Source: an uncultured Pseudomonadota bacterium
Lineage (GTDB): Bacteria; Pseudomonadota; Alphaproteobacteria; Rs-D84
Length of the DNA stretch: 25,691 bases
Direction: 5' to 3'
Assembly: GCA_945483255.1 (NCBI GenBank)
Contig: CALYRP010000001.1
Location: 1 to 25,691 of the forward strand
The translations under genes and the position numbers were made by a program. The notes beneath the pieces were generated by a model. The model searched no databases. It was not told the origin of the DNA and saw only the letters and a list, made by a program, of their open reading frames with translations. How positions within the stretch are numbered: position 1 is the first letter of the stretch; each line of letters begins with the position of its first letter. Below, piece after piece: positions 1 through 6,907 of this stretch.

Positions 1-2242
1 AACGGAAACCTGTGACATCTTTACCATCCATACAATCTTTAACGATTTTATTCTGTTTCATGGTTTCAATTTTTGTTTGTAACAAATTATTTAAACCGCT
101 GATAATTGCTGTTATTTGTGGGTTACTTGGCATCGCATAATCACCCCCAAGCTCACTATTGTAATAAAAACCATATGTTGCGGCGGCTGCATTTGATTTT
201 TTGCCATTTTCATCTAATTTTGTATATTCGATACCGTTTACATTAAAACGATTACGTATATGTGGCGTAACACGTCCCATAACAATATCTTTTTGTGTAA
301 ATTCATTTGCAGAATTATGGCAATCTTCATCAGAATCTGACGTACATAATTTAACAGTCAACAAACCATCAAATGAAATATTACCCAAATCCAATGATTC
401 ACAATCTTCGGCACCGCCACAAACGGAAATCATTGCTTCTTTGGCTGCATTTTCACAACGCGCATATAACGCATCATTGATTTGTAATGCATAACCCTGG
501 GCTATATCGTATATGTATTTATAAATTTTATCTTGGTCGTTTTTGTTTTCTTCTTTACATGCCGTCAATGTGTCGGTTGGCAACAAATCCGCAATTGAAC
601 CCGGATTCAATCCAACACAGTACGAAAAATCTTCGCCACAGATTGCTTCGATACCCGCCTTGACTTCTTTTGTACATGCATCAACACGCAATGCTGCCAA
701 CATTGATTCAACCCCCATCCACAAACGTGATTGTTTCAAAGTTGTTCTATTTTGCGTATCTGATACAGATCCACCCGTTGCAACAATGCAAGATTCTACA
801 CGAATTTTGCATGAATCATACAACAACATTGGGTCGGACAAACACATATCATAATTTTTTGCGTCTGATTCTGGATTCCATTGTTGTGCACATGAATTGT
901 GGAAACAGTCTGCAACATTTTTAATACAGTTCTGACGAGCATCATCTTCGGCATTTAATTCCGCAGATTTTAATGCTGTCGCTGCACCTTCGATATATTT
1001 ATCCCAAACCTGGGCACGATAGTTTTCGCAATGAACCAAAACTTCGTCATCACAGATTGTTTTCTTGGACAACAATTGATTCATTGTTGAACCAGACAAA
1101 ACGATATCAACAACACCTTTGATTGTTCTGTCTTTGACTTTACCCGCGCCACCCATCATGTTTTCCTGGGCTGACAAAGTTATACATTTTGAATAATCAT
1201 CACCGCATTCATTTTGCATACAACGTGCATATTCTTGAACACATCCACCAAGATTATATTTATTCTTGTCTTTGAATTCATCCAATGCCGCATCACGCAA
1301 AGCTTTTTCTGCGGCTTGTAATTTTTGTGTGCTGGCAATTTTTTGCTGTTTCAAACTGTTTTCAAATGCCATACAGTCTGATTTAATCTTTTGTGCATAA
1401 ACATTTTGCAACATTTTAACCGATGCATTACATTTTGCCGGCATTTGTGCAATACACATTTTTGCAGCATCTGTATATAACGCATCACCTGTTTTGCTTA
1501 ATGCGTTTGAAACCGCAGACGCATCAACACTTATATCAACATTATCAAAGATATCTTCATCTTCGCTGAAAATATTGTTATTCCACGCAGACAAATCCAA
1601 TGTGCGTACTTTCTTTTGATTTTCTTGTTTCTTTTCTTCAACCGTTACTTTGTCCGCAGCCGCCTTGGCACGTGCAATAATTTGATCTGCACTTTCACCC
1701 ATTTGGATACGTTCAACACCTTCGGTTGCCATCAAATAACTTTGTTCGTCTAATTTTGCGATATCGTCCATAACAGATGTTAATTCAGTATTTCTGTTGC
1801 TGCATTGACAACGTCCACCTGACGCATTATCAATCATACAGAACGAATCCATACATCCGTAAAACGCATCCTGACATTCTTGGTCAATCACTGTATTAGA
1901 CGCCGCAGATGCAACCTTGGTTCCATTGTTAATAACCTTTTGTGTTGCACCAGCACGTGCCGCCATTGGTTTTGGTGCAGATGCATTATTTGATACAACC
2001 GTTTGTTTTTTCCCGGCACGCGCGGCAACATTACCAGATGTCGCATTTGATGTTTGGACATTATTCGCAACCTTTTGACGCGATGCCGCACGCGCTGCAA
2101 CCGGCGCAGATTGTGTCGTTACCGCTGCATTATTTGCCGCCGCCGTTCCACGTGCATTACCACGTGTTGCAGGCGCTGCAAAAGCCCCAAAATCAGCCAT
2201 ACACAGCGACAAAACCAAAGTCAAAAACATACGATTACGCAT
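1..2242 (-). CDS. Large exported Cys-containing protein with repeated CX6CX4C boxes, 3' end outside the window
   Basis: The frame is open from an ATG at 2242 to the left edge, giving 747 codons with no stop, so the C-terminus is missing. AAGGAG lies 6 nt upstream of the ATG. Residues 1-23 look like a Sec signal peptide with a hydrophobic core and an AFAA cleavage region. Residues 24-120 are a low-complexity Ala/Asn/Thr stretch holding three related segments (47-61, 71-86, 92-106) that share an AAR-A motif followed by an NN pair. Then come Cys boxes C-x6-C-x4-C at 123-135, 334-346 (a further Cys at 353) and 439-451, and a C-x6-C at 478-485, separated by Glu/Lys/Ala-rich probably helical stretches. 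I do not recognise the family. Export and disulfide bonding are inferred from the signal peptide and Cys pattern. A 528-nt gap with its own promoter separates it from rplQ. Confidence 0.85.
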   Translation of the reverse strand, partial: MRNRMFLTLVLSLCMADFGAFAAPATRGNARGTAAANNAAVTTQSAPVAARAASRQKVANNVQTSNATSGNVAARAGKKQTVVSNNASAPKPMAARAGATQKVINNGTKVASAASNTVIDQECQDAFYGCMDSFCMIDNASGGRCQCSNRNTELTSVMDDIAKLDEQSYLMATEGVERIQMGESADQIIARAKAAADKVTVEEKKQENQKKVRTLDLSAWNNNIFSEDEDIFDNVDISVDASAVSNALSKTGDALYTDAAKMCIAQMPAKCNASVKMLQNVYAQKIKSDCMAFENSLKQQKIASTQKLQAAEKALRDAALDEFKDKNKYNLGGCVQEYARCMQNECGDDYSKCITLSAQENMMGGAGKVKDRTIKGVVDIVLSGSTMNQLLSKKTICDDEVLVHCENYRAQVWDKYIEGAATALKSAELNAEDDARQNCIKNVADCFHNSCAQQWNPESDAKNYDMCLSDPMLLYDSCKIRVESCIVATGGSVSDTQNRTTLKQSRLWMGVESMLAALRVDACTKEVKAGIEAICGEDFSYCVGLNPGSIADLLPTDTLTACKEENKNDQDKIYKYIYDIAQGYALQINDALYARCENAAKEAMISVCGGAEDCESLDLGNISFDGLLTVKLCTSDSDEDCHNSANEFTQKDIVMGRVTPHIRNRFNVNGIEYTKLDENGKKSNAAAATYGFYYNSELGGDYAMPSNPQITAIISGLNNLLQTKIETMKQNKIVKDCMDGKDVTGFR

Positions 2243-2268
2243 AAAAATCTCCTTATACCTTTTGTGTA

Positions 2269-2297
2269 ATTTTATCATAAATAGAAAATTCGCGCAA
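2269..2297 (-). promoter_or_regulatory. Candidate sigma70 promoter of the partial exported-protein gene
   Basis: On the minus strand TTGCGC (2297-2292) is followed by 17 nt and TAAAAT (2274-2269). The -10 matches five of six consensus positions; the -35 matches only TTG. The predicted start lies about 20 nt upstream of the ATG at 2242, leaving room for the AAGGAG ribosome site. Confidence 0.5.
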
Positions 2298-2380
2298 ATA
2301 AATATTGTGCAAAAAAGAAAAAAATTTATGGATTCAATCGGCTTCGCCTGACAGGCAATCTGTTATTGAATTTGTTTATA

Positions 2381-2694
2381 GCTTCCCACGCTCGCGGGCT
2401 CGCTCGGAATGACATTGGTATTTTGAAATACTTGGACTCACAATTCATCCAAAGTTCACTGTCATTGCGAGGGAGTGTCAACGACCGTGGCAATCCATAA
2501 CAGATTATCGTCACAGTAGATTCCCACGCTCGCGGGCTCGCCCGGAATGACATTGTTTTTTTGAAATACTTGGACTTACAATTCATCCAAAGTTCACTGT
2601 CATTGCGAGGGAGTGTCAACGACCGTGGCAATCCATAACAGATTATCGTCACAGTAGATTCCCACGCTCGCGGGCTCGCCCGGAATGACATTGG
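2381..2694. repeat. 138-bp direct tandem repeat, about 2.3 copies, intergenic
   Basis: The string TTCCCACGCTCGCGGGCTCG, with one T/C variant in its continuation, begins at 2383, 2521 and 2659, an exact 138-bp period. Each full unit also contains a CATTGCGAGG...GCAATCCAT segment whose ATTGC/GCAAT ends are inverted, and a TGTCATT/AATGACA inverted pair. Copies 1 and 2 differ at only a few positions. The layout resembles the short palindromic intergenic repeats with CATTGCGAGG...GCAATCC ends seen in many proteobacterial genomes; that link is from memory and not tested. Together with the nearby promoter and terminator it fills the gap between rplQ and the partial gene. Confidence 0.9.
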
Positions 2695-2721
2695 TTGATG
2701 ACTATCTATGATTCCAGGAAA

Positions 2722-2752
2722 CAAAAAACCGCCCGAACGGACGGTTTTTTTA
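2722..2752 (-). terminator. Intrinsic terminator after rplQ
   Basis: In minus-strand RNA an ACCGUCC/GGGCGGU stem (2745-2728, one G-U pair, GUUC loop) is followed by a U run. The plus strand also has a T run after the stem, so it may work in both directions. It starts 26 nt after the rplQ stop and closes the rpoA-rplQ transcript. Confidence 0.9.
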
Positions 2753-2770
2753 TTCAGGTTTTTATAAAAA

Positions 2771-3334
2771 TTATTTACCTGTGGCGCGACGTTTAACAGC
2801 AACCGCTTTTTTTGCACCAGTTGCCTTTGGCGCCGCAGCTTTCTTTTCAGCGGCAACTTTCTTTATTGCTTTTGGTGCTTTTGCTGGTTTTGCATCTTCT
2901 GTTGCTTCTTTTGCGACAGGTTCTGCGTTTTCTGCTGCAACTGTTTTTGGTGCAACTTTCTTTGCATTTTCGTCACGATCGACCAATTCGATAATCGCCA
3001 TAGGCGCTGCATCACCATAACGGAATCCAGCTTTCAAAACGCGAGTATAACCACCAGGACGTTTTGCATAACGTGGACCCAATACAGCAAACAATTTTTT
3101 AACTGCTTTGTCAGAATTGTTACCCAATTCAGATGCAGTCAAACGACGATTAGCAACAGTGTCAACTTTTGCGCGGGTAATCAATTTTTCGACCACGCTG
3201 CGCAAATCTTTTGCCTTTGGCAATGTTGTTTTAATTTGTTCTTTTTCAATCAAATTTTTCGCCAAACCAATAAACAAGGCTTTGCGAGCATTTGTGTCGC
3301 GATTGAAAGTACGACCTGCTTTCATATGTCTCAT
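2771..3334 (-). CDS. rplQ: 50S ribosomal protein L17 with a long Ala/Lys-rich C-terminal tail
   Basis: L17 is a large-subunit protein near the peptide exit region. The start MRHMKAGRTFNRDTNARKAL and the GGYTRVLKAGFRYGDAAPMA segment are clear L17 signatures. The ATG at 3334 has GGAGT 6 nt upstream. The conserved fold covers about residues 1-120. Residues 121-187 are a low-complexity Ala/Lys/Pro/Val extension that makes this 187-residue protein far longer than the roughly 120-140 usual for the family. The tail resembles basic unstructured nucleic-acid-binding tails, but its role is unknown. The gene is last in the alpha block, 227 nt after rpoA, and is followed by a strong terminator. Confidence 0.97.
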   Translation of the reverse strand: MRHMKAGRTFNRDTNARKALFIGLAKNLIEKEQIKTTLPKAKDLRSVVEKLITRAKVDTVANRRLTASELGNNSDKAVKKLFAVLGPRYAKRPGGYTRVLKAGFRYGDAAPMAIIELVDRDENAKKVAPKTVAAENAEPVAKEATEDAKPAKAPKAIKKVAAEKKAAAPKATGAKKAVAVKRRATGK

Positions 3335-3355
3335 TGATTACTCCTTTTGTTTCTG

Positions 3356-3371
3356 CCCCGGATACCCGGGG
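3356..3371 (-). promoter_or_regulatory. Short GC-rich hairpin in the rplQ leader
   Basis: CCCCGG-ATAC-CCGGGG is a perfect 6-bp stem with a 4-nt loop in an otherwise AT-rich leader, ending 21 nt before the rplQ start. It may affect mRNA stability or translation. Function is inferred from position only. Confidence 0.55.
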
Positions 3372-3430
3372 ATTTATCGAGACACCACAACCAAAAATTT
3401 CTTTCTGTGATGTGGAATTTTGTTTTCCTT

Positions 3431-3459
3431 ATTGTACCCTATTCCTTGCAGTGTGCAAG
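3431..3459 (-). promoter_or_regulatory. Candidate internal promoter for rplQ with an overlapping palindrome
   Basis: On the minus strand TTGCAC (3458-3453), 16 nt, then TACAAT (3436-3431). The -35 is covered by a perfect palindrome, CTTGCA-GTG-TGCAAG (3445-3459), as an operator would be. Start is predicted near 3424, giving a leader of about 90 nt that includes the GC-rich hairpin. Confidence 0.4.
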
Positions 3460-3487
3460 AAAATTGTCAGAATGTGTCCAGTTGGCA

Positions 3488-3537
3488 GTGTTTGGTGGTT
3501 CGCGGTATAGTTGACCTATATAAGAACCGCCAAACAC
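3488..3537 (-). promoter_or_regulatory. Long hairpin between rpoA and rplQ
   Basis: GTGTTTGGTGGTTC (3488-3501) pairs with GAACCGCCAAACAC (3524-3537): 14 bp with one position that becomes a G-U pair in RNA. An inner TATAG/CTATA stem (3506-3510, 3516-3520) extends it. No U run follows on the minus strand, so it is more likely a processing or stability element than a terminator. It begins 24 nt after the rpoA stop. Confidence 0.7.
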
Positions 3538-3561
3538 AACAAATGGAACATTATCACAATT

Positions 3562-4590
3562 TTATTTATAAGGGTCTTCGTATTTTTTTGCCAATTCAGC
3601 AATATTTTCAGGTGGCCATCCTGGAACTTCCATGCCCAGTGACAATCCCATTGCTTCCAATTGGACTTTGATTTCGTTCAAAGATTTGCGACCGAAATTA
3701 GGTGTTTTCAACATGTCATTTTCAGTCTTTTGAACCAATTCGCCCAACCAATTAATCTTGTCGTTTTTCAAGCAATTTGTTGCACGAACAGACAATTCCA
3801 ATTCATCAACATGTTTCAACAATTTTGCATCGAATGGCAAAACATCTTTTGCTTTTTCTTCATCAGATGCAGCATTGATTTGTGTTGGATCTTCGAAATT
3901 GATAAATACTGTCAATTGATCTGTCAAAATACGCGCAGCAAATGCAATTGCATCTTCTGGTGTGACAGAACCATTTGTTTTAACTGTTAATTCCAATTTA
4001 TCGTAATCTGTTGATTGACCGACACGTGTTTGGGATACCGCAGATGCCACATTCAAAATTGGTGAATAAATGGAATCCACAGGAATTGTTCCCAATGGCA
4101 AATCAGCAGCATTAACAGATGCAGGAACATAACCACGGCCTGATGCCAATGTGATTTCCATATCCAACGATGCACCATTGTCCAATGTGCAGATTTCTGC
4201 ATCTTTGTTCATAACTTCGACGCTGGAACTTGTTTCAATCATACCAGCAGTAACTACGGCTGGGCCTTTGACCTTGATTGCAGCTTTGTGTTGACCTTCG
4301 CTGTTGGCTTTGAAATAAACACCCTTTAAATTCAAAAGGATATCTGTAACATCTTCGCGAACGCCGGAAATGCTGCTGAATTCGTGTTGAACGCCATCAA
4401 TTTTAACATAAATTGGTGCGCATCCTTGCAACGAAGACAACAATACACGACGCAAAGCGGTGCCAAGTGTTAAACCAAAACCTTTTTCCAAAGGTTCAGC
4501 AATCAATGTTGCGATATTAGGATTTTTTTCATCGACTTTGATATTCAATTTTTTTGGCTTTATCAAAGTCATCCAGTTTTTTTCAATCAT
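3562..4590 (-). CDS. rpoA: DNA-directed RNA polymerase subunit alpha
   Basis: The alpha dimer starts RNA polymerase assembly and its C-terminal domain contacts UP elements and activators. The protein is 342 residues. The N-terminal domain holds the LGTALRRVLLSSLQGCAP core and a GVREDVTDILLNLK segment. The C-terminal domain holds ELSVRATNCLK, with the DNA-contacting Arg, and NFGRKSLNEIK, and ends in a PGWPPENI tail. I chose the ATG at 4590, not the one at 4602, because GGAG ends 6 nt before it and itself overlaps the upper ATG. Its usual upstream neighbour rpsK is more than 2.3 kb away, with a Cys-rich protein gene between, and rpoA has its own promoter at 4659-4687. Confidence 0.98.
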   Translation of the reverse strand: MIEKNWMTLIKPKKLNIKVDEKNPNIATLIAEPLEKGFGLTLGTALRRVLLSSLQGCAPIYVKIDGVQHEFSSISGVREDVTDILLNLKGVYFKANSEGQHKAAIKVKGPAVVTAGMIETSSSVEVMNKDAEICTLDNGASLDMEITLASGRGYVPASVNAADLPLGTIPVDSIYSPILNVASAVSQTRVGQSTDYDKLELTVKTNGSVTPEDAIAFAARILTDQLTVFINFEDPTQINAASDEEKAKDVLPFDAKLLKHVDELELSVRATNCLKNDKINWLGELVQKTENDMLKTPNFGRKSLNEIKVQLEAMGLSLGMEVPGWPPENIAELAKKYEDPYK

Positions 4591-4658
4591 TTTATACTCC
4601 ATCAGGCTTAGTTTATTATTTTCACCAGATTTACACGATTTTTCAATTGTGCCCGCGA

Positions 4659-4687
4659 ATTTTATATCAAAAAATATCGAAAGTCAA
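4659..4687 (-). promoter_or_regulatory. Strong candidate promoter for rpoA-rplQ
   Basis: TTGACT (4687-4682), 17 nt, TAAAAT (4664-4659) on the minus strand, each five of six consensus bases at ideal spacing. The -35 begins 5 nt after the stop of the Cys-rich gene. Predicted start is near 4652, giving a leader of about 60 nt. This uncouples rpoA from the upstream spc genes. Confidence 0.75.
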
Positions 4688-4691
4688 TTAA

Positions 4692-6608
4692 TTATTGGTC
4701 TTGTTTGATGTTTACATAATCCCTAAAATATTTTACCACATTAAATCCCGGCAAATCAAAAGAAGTACAATAGCGACCGCTATCTTCGCAACCATCTTTC
4801 TTTTTACAACTTGTGTTGTAACATAATCTTGCTGGGAACAATTGACATGCCAATGGTGATGTACAACCTTTCCATTTATTGCCAATTTGATCCGAACAAA
4901 CCGTTGTACCAGATTCATCTTTTTCTGCAATTGTGGCGGTACCTATTGGACATGTGGTACATTGCGAAGAACCTACAAGCGAATAAGTATCTTCATTGCA
5001 AAGCTGTTTATTCTTACATAACATATTTTCTGTATCACAATAATATCCAGCTGGACACTGGGTACATGCGTCATCTTCAACACACGATCCCTTTGGGCAC
5101 GCTCCACATTTGTTGGTATTTTGGTTTGGGTATTCGCCCGCAGGACACATTTCACACCAATCTTCGCCTTTGCTGAAATCTGCATCTGATTTTATAATAG
5201 ATCTTTCACCGCCTTTGATGTTTTGCGATTCCAACACATATGTTTTTTTCGCAGCATCATATTTATATATAACTTTTGTACTGCTGTCGCACACAGATTT
5301 GTCTGTATTTAATTTTATCTGGCAACTGGTTATACCTGTTTGATTATCATCGCCAGAGAACACATACATTTTTCCACTTCCAATATATTCAGGAGCATCA
5401 CAACTTGCACATTTTTTTTCGGTTGGATCTATGTATCGACCGTTGATGCCCTTACAAATTTCTTCGGCAGATTGGTTTTCGTTTGTTGCACCGGTTCTAC
5501 TGAGTGTGCATTCGCTTGCACCCCCGGCTGCATAATACCCAGACTCACATTTGTTCTTTATACCTTTTACGCAATAATAACCTTCTGGACAGCTTACACA
5601 TTTTATATTCCCTTTTTCTGTCCCGGTTGCATCTGCAGCAAAATAACCAGCATCACACTCGGCGCAACCGATATTTAAACCATTCTTTGTTATAACCGCT
5701 TTGCCATCGCCAGTGCATTGTGTACAAGATGTATTTCCTTCTCCGCTGGCGTAAAAGCCAGAATTACACTTGTCGCAAGATGCCGTTCCTGGGTTTAATG
5801 CAGACGTCCCGGCTGGACATGATGAACAAGACGCGGCACCTGCCGATGAATATTTCCCGGCAGGACATGATGAACAAGATGTATTACCTGTTCCACTGGC
5901 ATATGTACCAGCAGAACATGTTTTACAAGACGAACTACCTGTGCTACTGGCATATCTACCCGCTGGGCATGATGAACAAGATGTATTACCTGTTCCACTG
6001 GCATATGTACCAGCAGAACATGTTTTACAAGACGAACTACCTGTGCTACTGGCATATCTACCCGCTGGGCATGCTGTACAAGACGCGGCACCTGCCGATG
6101 AATATTTCCCAGCTGGACATGGTTTTTTCCCCCCACCTGAATTATAATACACTGGATTTGTATTTCCACCGGGACAATAATACCCAGCTGGACAATCATA
6201 ATCTGTATAAGATTTTGTACTATTTGAAACCCTATATTTTTTTCCAGGAACAAATCCATAACACTTTGTAATACTTGATGTACCAGTCGCAGAAAACTGA
6301 AAGCCAGAAGGGCAACGAAATGCATATGAACATATTTCTTCCCCGCCCTTTTGTTCGGGGCTGGATCCGCCTTCAGTTGAAGCACAATGATTTTGCAATG
6401 CCTTTGTAGTCCATGCACAATTATGATTTCCTGATGCGCCGGGGCAATAACATCCAGGCGCACAATCATATGCAATTGTATTAGAACACATATCGCCCGC
6501 ATCAATTCCAGAAACACAACTGTAACCCAAAACATCAGTTGCACTGCCAACAAAGGTCAACACCAATAACAATTTTAATAAACAAAAAAATCTTTTCTTT
6601 CCATCCAT
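4692..6608 (-). CDS. Secreted Cys-rich repeat protein (GCC2/GCC3 or ephrin-receptor-like repeats)
   Basis: The protein is 638 residues from the ATG at 6608. Residues 1 to about 28 form a signal peptide: a basic MDGKKR start, then LLKLLLVLTF. The mature part is full of Cys. Eight consecutive 16-17-residue units such as CPAGRYASSTGSSSCKT and CSAGTYASGTGNTSCSS are encoded by 5717-6119. Looser CPAGYYC and CPEGYYC units occur on both sides. The pattern matches the GCC2_GCC3/ephrin-receptor-like extracellular fold, where Cys pairs form disulfides, so it is probably an exported surface or adhesion-type protein; the ligand is unknown. The ATG at 6620 lacks a ribosome site and overlaps the -10 box. 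The ATG at 6608 falls at the predicted transcription start, suggesting leaderless translation. The gene sits between rpsK and rpoA, which are normally adjacent, and I see no clear terminator after it. Confidence 0.9.
   Translation of the reverse strand: MDGKKRFFCLLKLLLVLTFVGSATDVLGYSCVSGIDAGDMCSNTIAYDCAPGCYCPGASGNHNCAWTTKALQNHCASTEGGSSPEQKGGEEICSYAFRCPSGFQFSATGTSSITKCYGFVPGKKYRVSNSTKSYTDYDCPAGYYCPGGNTNPVYYNSGGGKKPCPAGKYSSAGAASCTACPAGRYASSTGSSSCKTCSAGTYASGTGNTSCSSCPAGRYASSTGSSSCKTCSAGTYASGTGNTSCSSCPAGKYSSAGAASCSSCPAGTSALNPGTASCDKCNSGFYASGEGNTSCTQCTGDGKAVITKNGLNIGCAECDAGYFAADATGTEKGNIKCVSCPEGYYCVKGIKNKCESGYYAAGGASECTLSRTGATNENQSAEEICKGINGRYIDPTEKKCASCDAPEYIGSGKMYVFSGDDNQTGITSCQIKLNTDKSVCDSSTKVIYKYDAAKKTYVLESQNIKGGERSIIKSDADFSKGEDWCEMCPAGEYPNQNTNKCGACPKGSCVEDDACTQCPAGYYCDTENMLCKNKQLCNEDTYSLVGSSQCTTCPIGTATIAEKDESGTTVCSDQIGNKWKGCTSPLACQLFPARLCYNTSCKKKDGCEDSGRYCTSFDLPGFNVVKYFRDYVNIKQDQ
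5717..6119 (-). repeat. Eight tandem Cys-rich coding repeats with a perfect 102-bp duplication
   Basis: Units of 48 or 51 bp encode C-x2-G-x-Y/S-x7-8-C-x2 modules. Within them, 5866-5971 and 5968-6073 appear identical over about 106 bp at a 102-bp offset (two units, 34 residues), pointing to a recent duplication or gene conversion. The frame stays open. Confidence 0.9.
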
Positions 6609-6615
6609 GTTTGGG

Positions 6616-6645
6616 ATCATAGCAAATTGTGTTTTTATTTGTAAA
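6616..6645 (-). promoter_or_regulatory. Strong promoter for the Cys-rich gene, placed for leaderless mRNA
   Basis: TTTACA (6645-6640), 18 nt, TATGAT (6621-6616) on the minus strand, each five of six consensus bases. Counting 7-8 nt from the -10 puts the start at 6609 or 6608, the latter being the A of the ATG chosen for the gene. No Shine-Dalgarno sequence precedes either candidate ATG. Confidence 0.65.
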
Positions 6646-6688
6646 GCCCTATTTTTGTTTTTTATGGTTTTACCAATTATTCCTGGTT

Positions 6689-6740
6689 AATTCCGCCCCC
6701 GTGGGGAGGGGGACCACGAAGTGGTGGCGGGGGTATTCCG
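6689..6740. repeat. GC-rich palindromic intergenic repeat
   Basis: A run of short inverted pairs (CCCCC/GGGGG near 6694-6712; CCAC-GAA-GTGG at 6713-6723) in a GC-rich block unlike its AT-rich surroundings. It lies between the Cys-rich gene and the rpsK terminator. It resembles REP/MITE-like intergenic repeats; copy number elsewhere in the genome is unknown. Confidence 0.6.
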
Positions 6741-6771
6741 GTTTATCCATTCATGCGAACGGATGGGATTA

Positions 6772-6861
6772 ACCCCCTCCCGGCATTGCCGGCACTCCCC
6801 CATGCTGGGGGAGAACACCCCCTCCTGGCTTCGCCGGCACTCCCCCATTCTGGTGGAGAAC
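6772..6861. repeat. Two tandem copies of a 45-bp GC-rich palindromic repeat
   Basis: Units start with ACCCCCTCC at 6772 and 6817. Both carry a GCCGGCACTCCCCCAT core flanked by GGC/GCC pairs and end in GGAGAACA. They differ at several positions, mostly within loops. The second copy abuts the rpsK terminator. Confidence 0.85.
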
Positions 6862-6887
6862 AAAAAACCGTCCAAAAATGGACGGTT
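6862..6887 (-). terminator. Intrinsic terminator after rpsK
   Basis: In minus-strand RNA AACCGUCC/GGACGGUU is a perfect 8-bp stem (6887-6880 with 6873-6866) with a 6-nt loop and then a U run. It lies 21 nt after the rpsK stop. Its stem shares ACCGUCC with the rplQ terminator. It separates the spc transcript from the Cys-rich gene. Confidence 0.92.
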
Positions 6888-6907
6888 AAATCGCAATCAT
6901 GCAAATA

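Noticed and set aside
2381..2694. CRISPR array
   Set aside because: Units are 138 bp and directly abut with no unique spacers between short repeats. The 45-bp and 102-bp repeats also lack spacers, and no cas gene is present.
2326..2856. A 176-residue minus-strand open frame with a repeated 46-residue segment
   Set aside because: It is the translation of the 138-bp intergenic repeat plus the terminator and an out-of-frame piece of rplQ. It has no ribosome site and crosses a strong terminator.
2781..3020. Plus-strand frames opposite the L17 tail
   Set aside because: They arise from the low-complexity Ala/Lys codons of rplQ read backwards.
5720..6271. Repeat-containing plus-strand frames
   Set aside because: They are the reverse strand of the Cys-rich repeats. 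The periodicity comes from the real gene.
5795..6553. A 252-residue minus-strand frame overlapping the Cys-rich gene
   Set aside because: It is an alternative frame of the coding repeats with no ribosome site, and the overlapping frame has a signal peptide and conserved Cys pattern.
6687..6896. A 69-residue minus-strand frame with a 15-residue repeat
   Set aside because: It translates the two 45-bp palindromic units and the rpsK terminator.
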